A stretch of DNA of 64,000 bases, taken from positions 1 to 64,000 of the forward strand of contig CAMFCQ010000005.1 of NCBI GenBank assembly GCA_945948915.1, written 5' to 3'. The notes under the pieces were generated by a model, which was not told the DNA's origin, did not search any database, and saw only the letters and a program-made list of their open reading frames with translations. Shown here piece after piece: positions 24,950 to 34,551 of the stretch. The translations under genes and the position numbers were made by a program. This DNA is from an uncultured Clostridia bacterium (GTDB taxonomy: Bacteria; Bacillota; Clostridia; Christensenellales; Aristaeellaceae). The stretch's first letter is position 1. Every line of letters begins with the position of its first letter.

Positions 24950-25654
24950 ATGAAGAAGCTCTATTGCGACCTGCACATTCACTCCTGCCTTTCGCCCTGC
25001 GGCGACGCGCTGATGACGCCCAACAACATCGTGGGCATGGCGTTCATCAAGCAGCTGGATGTGATCGCCGTGTGCGACCACAACAGCGCGCGGAACCTGC
25101 CGGCGATCAAGGAGGCGGCCGATATGATGAACGTGCTGCTGCTGCCGGGCATGGAGCTGACCACAAAGGAAGAGGCGCACATGCTGTGCTACTTCCGCAC
25201 CGTGGAGGAATGCCTGGCGTTCGGCCAGGAGATCTACGCGCACCTGCCGCCGATTCCCAACAACGAGAAGTTCTTCGGCCGCCAGCAGGTGATGAACGCG
25301 CAGGACGAGGAGATCGCGGTGGAGGAGCGGCTGCTCATCAGCGCGCTCGATCTGAGCTTCGAGGAATGCGCCGGACGCATCCGGGAAGCGGGCGGCTTGT
25401 GCGTGCCGGCGCATATCAACCGGGGCAGCAGCGGCGTGCTGAACGCGCTGGGCTTTCTGCCGGAGAACGTGCACTATGACGCGCTGGAGATTTCCAAAAA
25501 AGTCACAATGCCGCCGGTGAAGCTGAACGGATACCGCCTGCTGGAGTCCTCGGACGCACATTATCTGGAAAATATCCTGGAGCCGCAATTCGCCCTGGAT
25601 GCACAGGAGCGGAGCATTTCGGCCATATTTGAGGCCATATCAGGACATCCGTGA
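24950..25654 (+). CDS. PHP-domain phosphoesterase
   Basis: The 234-residue protein has the PHP fold of metal-dependent phosphoesterases. Metal ligands are seen as DLHIHSCLSPCGD (His9, His11), CDHN near residue 42, PGMELTT near 64, PAHINR near 155, and SSDAHYL near 202. A possible role is hydrolysis of a nucleotide or serine phosphate linked to the GHKL kinases; this is inference. It closes the first half of the hydrogenase locus, 142 bases before the hydC start. Confidence 0.87.
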   Translation: MKKLYCDLHIHSCLSPCGDALMTPNNIVGMAFIKQLDVIAVCDHNSARNLPAIKEAADMMNVLLLPGMELTTKEEAHMLCYFRTVEECLAFGQEIYAHLPPIPNNEKFFGRQQVMNAQDEEIAVEERLLISALDLSFEECAGRIREAGGLCVPAHINRGSSGVLNALGFLPENVHYDALEISKKVTMPPVKLNGYRLLESSDAHYLENILEPQFALDAQERSISAIFEAISGHP

Positions 25655-25698
25655 TAAAAATTGGTATATTATTCTGCGTGATTTGTCGAATTTTGGCA

Positions 25699-25735
25699 AT
25701 TAGTCTAGGCTAATGGCAGACACGTATGATATAAT
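25699..25735 (+). promoter_or_regulatory. Promoter region of hydC with an upstream imperfect palindrome
   Basis: A perfect TATAAT lies at 25730-25735 but no good -35 box precedes it. Where the -35 should be there is a 16-base palindrome (25699-25714) beginning ATTAG and ending CTAAT, with two differing positions. An activator that binds here is likely. A second dyad, TTGATAA/ATGTCAA at 25750-25767, resembles a weak Rex site. Confidence 0.5.
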
Positions 25736-25796
25736 AGATTGTCTAAGTATTGATAACTTTATGTCAAACAGGAAGCATTAAGGGGGTTTGCACGAC

Positions 25797-26267
25797 ATGT
25801 CTCTCGAAAAGGAAAAGTTCGAGGCCTTGCAGAAGGTGATCGACGAGCTCAGAAATGAACAGGGCGCGCTGATGCCGATCATGCAGAGGGCTCAGGATAT
25901 CTTCGGCTATCTGCCGGAAGAGGTCCAGAACTACATCGCTAAGGAGCTGGACATTCCGGTCAGCGATATCTACGGCGTTGCCACGTTCTACGCGCAGTTC
26001 AACCTGGAACCCAAGGGACAGTACATCATCAGCGTGTGCATGGGCACCGCGTGCTACGTCAAGGGCAGCCAGCAGGTGCTGGACAAGCTGGAAGAGGTGC
26101 TCGGCGTTCCGGCCGGCCGCACCACGCCGGACGGCCTGTTCACCCTGAACGCCACCCGCTGCCTGGGCGCCTGCGGCCTGGCGCCGGTCATGATGGTCAA
26201 CGACGACGTGTATGGTCGTCTGACCCCGGATCAGATCCCGGACATCATCGCCAAGTACCGTCAGTAA
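25797..26267 (+). CDS. hydC: NADH-linked hydrogenase subunit C (NuoE-like)
   Basis: The 156-residue protein is a thioredoxin-like [2Fe-2S] subunit, the homologue of NuoE. The four ligands are Cys81, Cys86, Cys122 and Cys126, with the spacing C-x4-C and C-x3-C. It should pass electrons next to the flavin subunit HydB. AAGGGGGT precedes ATG 25797. It begins the enzyme half of the locus, although a GHKL gene and a ferredoxin-like gene separate it from hydB. Confidence 0.93.
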   Translation: MSLEKEKFEALQKVIDELRNEQGALMPIMQRAQDIFGYLPEEVQNYIAKELDIPVSDIYGVATFYAQFNLEPKGQYIISVCMGTACYVKGSQQVLDKLEEVLGVPAGRTTPDGLFTLNATRCLGACGLAPVMMVNDDVYGRLTPDQIPDIIAKYRQ

Positions 26268-26279
26268 AAGAGAAGCGTC

Positions 26280-26837
26280 ATGATGCGTGAACTAGCGGAC
26301 AATATCCTGGATATTGCCCAGAATTCCATCTCGGCCAGGGCGAGCCTGGTTGAGATCGATATCACCGTGAGCCATGAGCTGGACACCGTGAGCCTCGCGT
26401 TTATCGACGACGGCTGCGGCATGAGTCAGGAGATGGTCAGCGCCGTCAGCGATCCCTTCACCACCACGCGCAAGACGCGCAAGGTGGGCCTGGGGCTGCC
26501 GCTGCTCAAGATGACGGCGCAGGCCACGGGCGGCGATTTTTCCATTGCCTCCGAGCTGGGAAAGGGGACGACCGTGCGCGTGTCGTTCGGGCTTTCCCAC
26601 ATCGACAGGCCGCCGATGGGCGACGTGCCGGGCGCGCTGTTCACGCTGGTGCTCATGAACCCGGAAACGGATTTCCGCTTTGTCTATGATTACGACGGGA
26701 AGGTCTTCGTCTTTGACACCCGCGAGATCAGGGCAGCGGTCGCACCGGTTCCGCTTGACCATCCGGAGATCTCCGCATGGATCAAGGACTGCCTGGTTCA
26801 GGAAATCAATGAATTGCATGGAGGGTTGTTTTCATGA
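26280..26837 (+). CDS. GHKL ATPase-domain protein (second of two)
   Basis: The 185-residue protein has an ATP-binding domain like those of histidine kinases: box N LADNILDIAQNSISA at residues 5-19, G1 DDGCGM near 43, and G2 KVGLGLPLLKM near 67. Its own C-terminal region (about 110-185) is not typical for kinases. It carries no phosphoacceptor histidine domain. Such proteins regularly sit between hydC and hydB in Clostridia. The last four bases overlap the start of the next gene. Confidence 0.85.
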   Translation: MMRELADNILDIAQNSISARASLVEIDITVSHELDTVSLAFIDDGCGMSQEMVSAVSDPFTTTRKTRKVGLGLPLLKMTAQATGGDFSIASELGKGTTVRVSFGLSHIDRPPMGDVPGALFTLVLMNPETDFRFVYDYDGKVFVFDTREIRAAVAPVPLDHPEISAWIKDCLVQEINELHGGLFS

Positions 26838-27202
26838 AATCTCTTGCCGAACTGGCCGCCATCCGCGCCAGAATGATTGAACAGGTCAACCTCAGGAAGG
26901 ATGACAATATCGATACCCGCATCGTCGTGGGCATGGCCACCTGCGGCATCGCCGCCGGCGCGCGCCCGGTGATGCTCGAGTTCATCGAGGAGCTCAAGAA
27001 GCGCGGCATCGACAACGTGACCGTCGCGCAGACCGGCTGCGTGGGCATGTGCCGCCTGGAGCCGATCGTCGAGGTCTATGTCAAGGATCAGGAAAAGGTC
27101 ACCTACGTCCACATGACGCCGGAGAAGGTCGCCCGCGTGGTCAACGACCACATCGTCAACGGCAGACCGGTGGAAGAGTACACCATCGGCGCGCAGGGCT
27201 GA
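26834..27202 (+). CDS. Thioredoxin-like ferredoxin-domain protein with only three cluster cysteines
   Basis: The 122-residue protein resembles the N-terminal [2Fe-2S] domain of HydB. It has Cys37, Cys69 and Cys73, but the position of the second ligand (C-x4-C in HydC and HydB) is Gly42 in the phrase ATCGIAAGAR. It therefore lacks one standard ligand and may bind no cluster, or a different one. It could be an accessory or assembly protein. The start overlaps the preceding GHKL gene, and hydB begins 22 bases downstream. Confidence 0.85.
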   Translation: MKSLAELAAIRARMIEQVNLRKDDNIDTRIVVGMATCGIAAGARPVMLEFIEELKKRGIDNVTVAQTGCVGMCRLEPIVEVYVKDQEKVTYVHMTPEKVARVVNDHIVNGRPVEEYTIGAQG

Positions 27203-27224
27203 GGGTAAATAGGAGGAACGTATT

Positions 27225-29021
<1,797 letters not shown>

Positions 29022-29045
29022 TTGAGCCTGAAGGAGTGAATGAAC

Positions 29046-30785
29046 ATGGCAATGGTTAACGTTACGATTGATGGCGTGAAGGTGCAGGTTGAGGCCGGTA
29101 CGACCGTCCTTGAAGCGGCCCATCAGGCGCACATCCATATTCCTACCCTGTGTCACCTCAAGGACGTCAACAAGATTGGCGCCTGCCGCATGTGCGTGGT
29201 CGACGTCGGCGCGCGCGCGCTGGCTGCGGCCTGCGTGATGCCGGTTTCCGACGGCATGGTCGTCAAGACCAACACACCGGCCGTCCGCCAGGCGAGGAAG
29301 TCCGTCCTGGAGCTGATCCTCTCCAACCACGAGCGCAAGTGCCTCTCCTGCGTGCGCAGCAAGACCTGCGAGCTGCAGGCGCTGGCCAAGGACCTGGGCG
29401 TCGATGAGAGCCGCTTTGACGGCGCGAACATCGAGTATCCGCTCGACAACTTCGGCCCGTCCATCGTCCGTGATCCGAACAAGTGCATCCTGTGCCGCCG
29501 CTGCGTGGCGGCCTGCCGCAACGTGCAGGGCATCGGCGCCATCGCTGCGGTGAACCGCGGCTTCAAGACCGTCATCGCCCCGGCCTTCGAGAAGAAGCTG
29601 AGCGAGACCGACTGCATCAACTGCGGCCAGTGCGTCGTCGCCTGCCCGGTCGGCGCGCTGCGCGAGAAGGACGACACCGACAAGGTCTGGGAGGCGCTCT
29701 ACGATCCGGAGAAGTTCGTCGTCGTGCAGCCGGCCCCGGCTGTGCGCGTCGCGCTGGGCGAGGAGTTCGGCATGCCGATCGGCACCCGCGTCACCGGCAA
29801 GATGAGCCAGGCCCTCAAGCGCCTCGGCTTTGACAAGGTGTTCGACACCGACTTCGGCGCCGACCTCACCATCATGGAGGAGGCCACCGAGCTGGTGAGC
29901 CGCATCAAGAACGGCGGCGTGCTGCCGATGTTCACGTCCTGCTCTCCGGGCTGGATCAAGTACGTCGAGCACAACTTCCCGGAGCTGATTCCGAACCTGT
30001 CCACCTGCAAGTCCCCGATGCAGATGGAGGGCGCGATCATCAAGAGCTACTACGCCGAGAAGGCCGGCATCGACCCGAAGAACATCGTGGTCGTCGCCGT
30101 CATGCCGTGCGTGGCCAAGAAGTTCGAGATTGAGCGTCCGGAGATGGAGACCGACGGCATGCGCAGCGTGGACATCTCCATCACCACCCGCGAGCTGGCC
30201 CGCATGATCAAGGATGCGCGCATCGACTTCACGAAGCTGCCCGACGAGGAGTGCTTTGACGAGCTGGTGTCCGAGTCCACCGGCGCGGCGGCGATCTTCG
30301 GCGCGACCGGCGGCGTCATGGAGGCGGCGCTGCGCACCGCGGCCGACGTGCTGGAGAACCGCTCCGTGGAGAACGTCGATTACGTTGCGACCCGCGGCAT
30401 TGAGGGCATCAAGGAAGCGACCTTTACCCTGGCGGGCAAGGAGCTGAAGGTGGCCATCGCCAACAGCACCGGCGCGGCCAAGAAGCTCATCCGCCGCATC
30501 CAGGCGGGCGACGCGAGCTACGCGTTCATCGAGGTCATGGCCTGCCCGGGCGGCTGCGTCAACGGCGGCGGCCAGCCGATGGTCAACGCCGAGACCCGCA
30601 TGGACATCGACCCGCGTGTGGAGCGTGCGAAGGGCCTGTACACCGAGGACGAGAAGAAGGTCATCCGCAAGTCCCACGAGAACCCGGACATCAAGAAGCT
30701 CTACGCGGAGTACCTGGGCGAGCCGAACGGCCACAGGGCGCATGAGCTGCTGCACACCCACTACGTGGACCGCAGCAAGAAGTAA
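29046..30785 (+). CDS. hydA: [FeFe] hydrogenase catalytic subunit A (group A, NADH-linked)
   Basis: The 579-residue enzyme makes or splits H2. It has a [2Fe-2S] domain (Cys36, 47, 50, 63), a His-ligated cluster (His95, Cys99, 102, 108), two [4Fe-4S] sites (Cys147-157, Cys190-200) and the H-cluster: TSCSPGW with Cys299, MPCVAK with Cys355, and EVMACPGGCVNGGG with Cys500 and Cys504. A C-terminal small-subunit-like tail follows. Ser300 stands next to Cys299 where clostridial CpI has a second Cys. ATG 29046 is chosen because AAGGAG lies 9 bases upstream; ATG 29040 is too close. The maturases HydEFG are not in this window. Confidence 0.96.
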   Translation: MAMVNVTIDGVKVQVEAGTTVLEAAHQAHIHIPTLCHLKDVNKIGACRMCVVDVGARALAAACVMPVSDGMVVKTNTPAVRQARKSVLELILSNHERKCLSCVRSKTCELQALAKDLGVDESRFDGANIEYPLDNFGPSIVRDPNKCILCRRCVAACRNVQGIGAIAAVNRGFKTVIAPAFEKKLSETDCINCGQCVVACPVGALREKDDTDKVWEALYDPEKFVVVQPAPAVRVALGEEFGMPIGTRVTGKMSQALKRLGFDKVFDTDFGADLTIMEEATELVSRIKNGGVLPMFTSCSPGWIKYVEHNFPELIPNLSTCKSPMQMEGAIIKSYYAEKAGIDPKNIVVVAVMPCVAKKFEIERPEMETDGMRSVDISITTRELARMIKDARIDFTKLPDEECFDELVSESTGAAAIFGATGGVMEAALRTAADVLENRSVENVDYVATRGIEGIKEATFTLAGKELKVAIANSTGAAKKLIRRIQAGDASYAFIEVMACPGGCVNGGGQPMVNAETRMDIDPRVERAKGLYTEDEKKVIRKSHENPDIKKLYAEYLGEPNGHRAHELLHTHYVDRSKK

Positions 30786-30795
30786 GAAGACCGGC

Positions 30796-30826
30796 AAAGG
30801 CCCCTGCGCAAGCGGGGGCCTTTTTG
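30796..30826 (+). terminator. Terminator of the hydrogenase operon
   Basis: GGCCCC and GGGGCC enclose a nine-to-ten base loop and are followed by five T residues. Confidence 0.88.
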
Positions 30827-30842
30827 CAGAAAGAATGCGGTT

Positions 30843-31532
30843 ATGCTGACAGAAAAACTCCTGGCTATGCAGGATATCCCCTATCGGGACTTCCAGAGAA
30901 AGCTGATTCCGGGACTCGACCCGGAGACGATCATCGGCGTGCGCACGCCGCAGCTGCGCCGGCTTGTCCGACAGCTGTGGGGGACGCCGGAGGCGGCGGA
31001 CTTTATGGCAGCACTGCCGCACTGCCTCTTTGAGGAGAATCAGGTGCACGCCGGTCTGATTATGCAGGAAAAGGACTTTGACGCATGCCTTGCGCTCGTC
31101 AACAATTTCCTGCCGCATGTGGATAACTGGGCGACCTGCGACCAGCTGTCGCCCAAAGCGCTGCAGACGAATCTGCCGCGGCTGATGGACAGCATCCGGG
31201 CGTGGCTCACGTCTGATCACCAGTATACCGTGCGCTTCGGCGTGAACTGCCTGATGCAAGGGTACCTCGGGAATGCCTTTGATCCAAGCGTTCTGGAGAT
31301 GGTCGCAATGCTTCAGCATGAGGATTACTATGTGAGGATGGGCGTAGCATGGTACTTTGCGACGGCGCTTGCGCTGCAGTACGACGCGGCGCTGCCGTAC
31401 ATCGAGCAGAGAAGGCTCGAGCCCTGGACTCACAACAAGGCGATTCAGAAGGCCATCGAGAGCCGAAGGATCACGCCGGCGCAGAAGGATGCGCTGCGGG
31501 CAATGAAGATCGGGAGAAGCAAACAGGCATGA
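30843..31532 (+). CDS. DNA alkylation repair protein, AlkD-like
   Basis: The 229-residue protein is made of HEAT-like helical repeats and fits the AlkD family of DNA glycosylases, which remove bulky or positively charged alkylated bases. Typical stretches are IIGVRTPQLRRLVRQLW, DNWATCDQLSP (with the Asp and Trp near the lesion), and YVRMGVAWYFATAL. The start has no strong ribosome site, so it might be translated at a low level. It lies just past the hydrogenase terminator and has no clear promoter of its own. Confidence 0.88.
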   Translation: MLTEKLLAMQDIPYRDFQRKLIPGLDPETIIGVRTPQLRRLVRQLWGTPEAADFMAALPHCLFEENQVHAGLIMQEKDFDACLALVNNFLPHVDNWATCDQLSPKALQTNLPRLMDSIRAWLTSDHQYTVRFGVNCLMQGYLGNAFDPSVLEMVAMLQHEDYYVRMGVAWYFATALALQYDAALPYIEQRRLEPWTHNKAIQKAIESRRITPAQKDALRAMKIGRSKQA

Positions 31533-31535
31533 AAA

Positions 31536-31567
31536 AAGGGACTGCTCCTTCAATGGAACAGTCCCTT
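31536..31567 (-). terminator. Terminator of the small membrane peptide gene
   Basis: AAGGGACTG and CAGTCCCTT form nine-base-pair arms, followed on the minus strand by six T residues. It lies about 23 bases past the peptide stop and also close to the end of the convergent AlkD gene. Confidence 0.8.
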
Positions 31568-31589
31568 GCGCGTGCGTGAATGTCTGCGC

Positions 31590-31730
31590 TTACAGGCGGG
31601 AGAGCATGGACGCGTTGTACTCGTAGTGCAGATAGCTGCCCACCTCGGTGGAATTGGAGCGGCCGTCGATCAGAGAGAGCAGGGAAGAAGCGCCCAGCAG
31701 CACGGCAATGACGAAAAGAATGGTCAGCAT
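31590..31730 (-). CDS. Small single-pass membrane peptide, 46 residues
   Basis: Reading the minus strand gives a 46-residue peptide that starts MLTILFVIAVLLGASSLL, which is one membrane helix, then a polar tail with GRSNSTEVGS and two closely spaced tyrosines. GTGAGG lies upstream of ATG 31730, a TATAAT box lies about 80 bases further, and a clean terminator follows the stop. These three signals together support a real gene. No family is recognised; membrane-complex subunit or toxin-like roles are possible. Confidence 0.65.
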   Translation of the reverse strand: MLTILFVIAVLLGASSLLSLIDGRSNSTEVGSYLHYEYNASMLSRL

Positions 31731-31808
31731 AGGAATGCCTCACTTTCATAATTTTGCAGGATGATGGGGGAGACGGTCTTGACGTACCCGTTCTCCGTTT
31801 GCGGAGCT

Positions 31809-31837
31809 ATTATAGCATGGAAAAGGCCAAAAGTACA
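31809..31837 (-). promoter_or_regulatory. Promoter of the small membrane peptide gene
   Basis: On the minus strand a perfect TATAAT (31814 to 31809) has TGTACT 17 bases upstream. An inverted repeat (ACGGAGAACG region with CTCCGTTTGCGGAG at 31792-31806) follows in the leader. The stretch 31838-32019 is A/T-rich and shows no gene. Confidence 0.5.
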
Positions 31838-32018
31838 CTACTTTTTCTTAAAATACAAAGAAAAATTTGCGGTTTTCCAAAAATGCAGCACGCGGCTTTA
31901 CGACCCCTTTTCACCCCTATATTTTGAATGAAGGAACAGGGCTGATTGCATACAAGCTGCAAAATGGAGAGAAAAATGCAGGACAGACGTGAAACGCGTT
32001 CATCAAGAGCAAAGAGAA

Positions 32019-32036
32019 AGCGGCCATCTGGCCGCT
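32019..32036 (-). terminator. Hairpin at the end of the endonuclease III gene
   Basis: AGCGGCC and GGCCGCT enclose a four-base loop right at the stop codon of nth. On the minus strand it is followed by TTCTCTTTG, a poor U-tract; on the plus strand by CATTTTTT. Confidence 0.55.
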
Positions 32037-32677
32037 CATTTTTTGCCCTTGGGGTTGCCGTTGGCGTACTCGCACCACGCGGACAGCGTGCAGCTCTCGC
32101 ACGCGGGCTTGCGCGCGGCGCAGACGCGCCGGCCGTGGAAGATGATCCAGTGGTGCGCGAGGCTCCACTTTTCCCGGGGAATATTCTGCATCAGCTGCTG
32201 CTCGGTCTTCAGTACGTCATTGGCGTCCGCCAGCCCCAGCCGGTTGGAGACGCGGAAGACGTGCGTGTCCACCGCAATCGCGTCCGCGCCGAACGCGCAG
32301 CTCATCACGACGTTCGCCGTCTTGCGGCCCACGCCGGGGAGCTGCGTCAGCTTCTCGTGGTCGGCGGGCACCTCGCCATCGTAGTGCTCCACCAGCGCGC
32401 GCGCCGTGGCGACGAGGTTTTTGGCCTTGTTGTGATACAGGCCGCAGGTCTTGATGAGCGGCTCCACGTCGAGCGGATCGGCCTTGGCCAGCGCGCGCGC
32501 GTCGGGATAGGCGGCGAAGAGCGCGGGCGTAACCATGTTCACCTTCACGTCCGTGCATTGGGCGGAGAGGATGACCGCGACGAGCAGCTGATAGGGATTG
32601 TCAAAATGCAGCGCGGGCCTGGCGTCGGGATACAGACGCTCAAGCTCCGCGAGGATCGGTTCAAATGCGGCAGACAT
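32036..32677 (-). CDS. nth: Endonuclease III
   Basis: This base-excision repair enzyme removes oxidised pyrimidines and nicks the DNA. The 213-residue protein has the helix-hairpin-helix LPGVGRKTANVV with catalytic Lys119, catalytic Asp137 in AVDTHVFR, and the C-terminal [4Fe-4S] loop Cys186, Cys193, Cys196 and Cys202 (C-x6-C-x2-C-x5-C). Length and all key residues are normal. GGGAG precedes the start. It has its own promoter; repeat R2 begins right behind that promoter. Confidence 0.96.
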   Translation of the reverse strand: MSAAFEPILAELERLYPDARPALHFDNPYQLLVAVILSAQCTDVKVNMVTPALFAAYPDARALAKADPLDVEPLIKTCGLYHNKAKNLVATARALVEHYDGEVPADHEKLTQLPGVGRKTANVVMSCAFGADAIAVDTHVFRVSNRLGLADANDVLKTEQQLMQNIPREKWSLAHHWIIFHGRRVCAARKPACESCTLSAWCEYANGNPKGKK

Positions 32678-32706
32678 GAAAACAGCTCCCTTCCCGTGAT
32701 GGCTTT

Positions 32707-32735
32707 ATTATAGCGATCCTTGGGAAAAAAGGCAA
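32707..32735 (-). promoter_or_regulatory. Promoter of nth
   Basis: On the minus strand TTGCCT and a perfect TATAAT are 17 bases apart. The -35 box ends three bases before repeat R2. Confidence 0.7.
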
Positions 32736-32737
32736 GT

Positions 32738-32933
32738 GATACTCTTTTCTGATAGAAACGAGCAATAAACGCGAAGCGAAGAAGGGAGTCTGAGGGATGA
32801 AATCCCTCAGGCAGGTTTGGGCGGCAGCCCAACGTATCCCCACGTGGCGAAGCCATTCGGTCAAAGCAGTCAGCGAGCGAAGCGTTACCTGACGGGGTTT
32901 AGCACTTGGCTGTTTCTATTTGAAAATAGTATG
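32738..32933. repeat. Mosaic intergenic element R2 (about 195 bases, no insert)
   Basis: This copy has the same terminal inverted repeats as R1 (GATACTCTTTTCTGATAGAAAC on the left side, near-complement ending AGTATG on the right). It has the uninterrupted hairpin CTGAGGGA-TGAAA-TCCCTCAG (32790-32810) where R1 carries its 94-base insert. It is otherwise over 95 percent like R1 by eye. It lies between nth and the DUF3343 gene. Confidence 0.85.
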
Positions 32934-32940
32934 AGCAGCA

Positions 32941-32974
32941 AAAAGCATGCCGCCGGACAGGACACAGGCGGCAT
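32941..32974 (-). terminator. Terminator of the DUF3343 gene
   Basis: On the minus strand ATGCCGCC and GGCGGCAT are followed by GCTTTTTG. It directly borders repeat R2. Confidence 0.8.
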
Positions 32975-32982
32975 GGAGACGA

Positions 32983-33255
32983 TCATGTCTTCAGGGGCGT
33001 CAGGCAGATCTGCCGCGTGCCATAATGATCCACGCGATAAAAGCCGATCAGCGCGCCGGGATTGACGCGGCGGTACACCGTCATCACCTGATCAAACTCC
33101 GAAAGCTCAAAGCGAACCGATAGCCCGCAGCCCATCGCGACCTCGCGCGGCGTGGAGATCACGCCGGCAGACAGCCCTGCGCGGCGCAGCGCCTCCTCCA
33201 AACGCAGCACCTGCGTGCGCGAGCGGAAGGCGGCAATGCCAAAGGATGATTGCAT
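32983..33255 (-). CDS. DUF3343 protein, putative selenium/sulfur carrier-like
   Basis: The 90-residue protein fits DUF3343, a small domain that also occurs fused to TusA-like YedF in selenium metabolism. The TREVAMGCGLSVRF-like stretch STPREVAMGCGLSVRF holds the conserved Gly-Cys-Gly. It is divergent from a cysteine desulfurase-like gene, a pairing that is common in Clostridia and suggests handling of sulfur or selenium. No selD or selA is present here. GGGAGGG precedes the start. Confidence 0.85.
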   Translation of the reverse strand: MQSSFGIAAFRSRTQVLRLEEALRRAGLSAGVISTPREVAMGCGLSVRFELSEFDQVMTVYRRVNPGALIGFYRVDHYGTRQICLTPLKT

Positions 33256-33423
33256 GATCGTTCCCTCCCCGGGTCTACCTTGCGGCGGCCCTCTCATATA
33301 CTCTACCATATGCGGCGCGCAGGCTGCGGGTTCAGGCTGCTGCGGTTTCCCGATCGCGCCGAAAGCGGAAGAGGGAACCTGCTCTCCGGGCAGGTTCGGG
33401 CGATGCCCCAAAGGAGGAATTTG

Positions 33424-34551
33424 GTGATTTATCTGGATAACGCGGCGACCAGCTTTCCCAAGCCGCGGGAGACGGTGCGGGCGATGGCAGCCGCGCTGGA
33501 AAACTGCGGCGCGAACCCCGGACGGGCCGGCCATGCGCTCGCCCTGGCTGCGGGACGCATCGTGGAGCGCTGCCGGGAGAGTACGGCGCAGATGCTGGGC
33601 GAGACGGACGCCTCGCGCGTCGCGTTCTGCCTGAATGCGACCGACGCGCTCAACATGGCCATTCACGGCGTCGTGCGCACCGGCGACCATGTGATTGCCA
33701 CGCTGCTGGAGCATAACTCCGTGCTGCGCCCGCTGTCCGAGCTCTCGCGCAGCGGCGTGATCACGCTGACGCTCGTGCCGCCGGACGCACAGGGGCAGAT
33801 TCAGGCGAAGGAGATCGAGAAGGCCATGCTCCCGCGCACGCGGCTCGTCGTGATGACGCACATGTCCAATGTGCTGGGCATGCCGCAGGATGTGGAGGCG
33901 GTGGGCCGGGTGTGCAGGCGTCACGGCGTGCTGCTGCTGCTGGACTGCGCGCAGACTGCGGGCCATCTGCCGCTTGCGCCGAGGGCCTGGGGCTGCGATC
34001 TGCTGGCGATGCCGGGGCACAAGGGGCTGCTGGGCCCGCACGGCACCGGCGCACTGTGGGTGCGCTCGGGCGTGAACGCCGCGCCGCTGCGCCAGGGCGG
34101 CACCGGCTCCGCGTCCGAAAGCATGTTCCAGCCCCGGATGATGCCCGACTGCCTGGAGTCCGGCACGCTCAACCTGCCGGGCATTGCCGGGATGGCGGCG
34201 GGGATGAACGAGGCGCTCGCGCATATGGAGGAGACGTATGCCCATATCGTCTTCCTCTGCGATCTGCTGCGCGGGGAGCTGATGAACATGCGCGGCGTGC
34301 GCGTGTATACGCGTCCGGGCGCGTCGCTGGTGAGCTTCAACGTGGAGGGCGTGGGCTCGCAGGAGGCTGCGGCGATGCTGAACCGGGCAGGCATCGCCGT
34401 GCGCGGCGGGCTGCACTGTGCGCCGGGCGTGCATCGGTATTTGGGGACGCTGGACAGCGGCGCTGTGCGTGTGAGCCCGGGCATATACAACATGCGCGAG
34501 GACGTGCTCACACTGGCGCGGACAGTGGCGAGGATGACCGCGCAAGGCTGA
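33424..34551 (+). CDS. Class V aminotransferase, cysteine desulfurase-like
   Basis: The 375-residue PLP enzyme begins with IYLDNAATSFPKP and has the PLP lysine in MPGHKGLLGPHGTG. The late Cys in VRGGLHCAPGVHRYLGT takes the place of the persulfide cysteine in SufS-like enzymes. It probably releases sulfur or selenium from (seleno)cysteine, with the divergent DUF3343 protein as acceptor. The GTG start at 33424 is used because AAGGAGG lies 6 bases upstream. The 168-base gap between the genes holds two G/C-rich hairpins near 33376-33405 and no clear promoter. Confidence 0.88.
   Translation: MIYLDNAATSFPKPRETVRAMAAALENCGANPGRAGHALALAAGRIVERCRESTAQMLGETDASRVAFCLNATDALNMAIHGVVRTGDHVIATLLEHNSVLRPLSELSRSGVITLTLVPPDAQGQIQAKEIEKAMLPRTRLVVMTHMSNVLGMPQDVEAVGRVCRRHGVLLLLDCAQTAGHLPLAPRAWGCDLLAMPGHKGLLGPHGTGALWVRSGVNAAPLRQGGTGSASESMFQPRMMPDCLESGTLNLPGIAGMAAGMNEALAHMEETYAHIVFLCDLLRGELMNMRGVRVYTRPGASLVSFNVEGVGSQEAAAMLNRAGIAVRGGLHCAPGVHRYLGTLDSGAVRVSPGIYNMREDVLTLARTVARMTAQG

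Noticed and set aside
29040-29045. HydA start at 29040
   Set aside because: AAGGAG would be only 3 bases away; ATG 29046 has the proper 9-base distance.
33256-33423. A riboswitch in the gap before the cysteine desulfurase gene
   Set aside because: Two small hairpins are visible, but no known riboswitch consensus fits.
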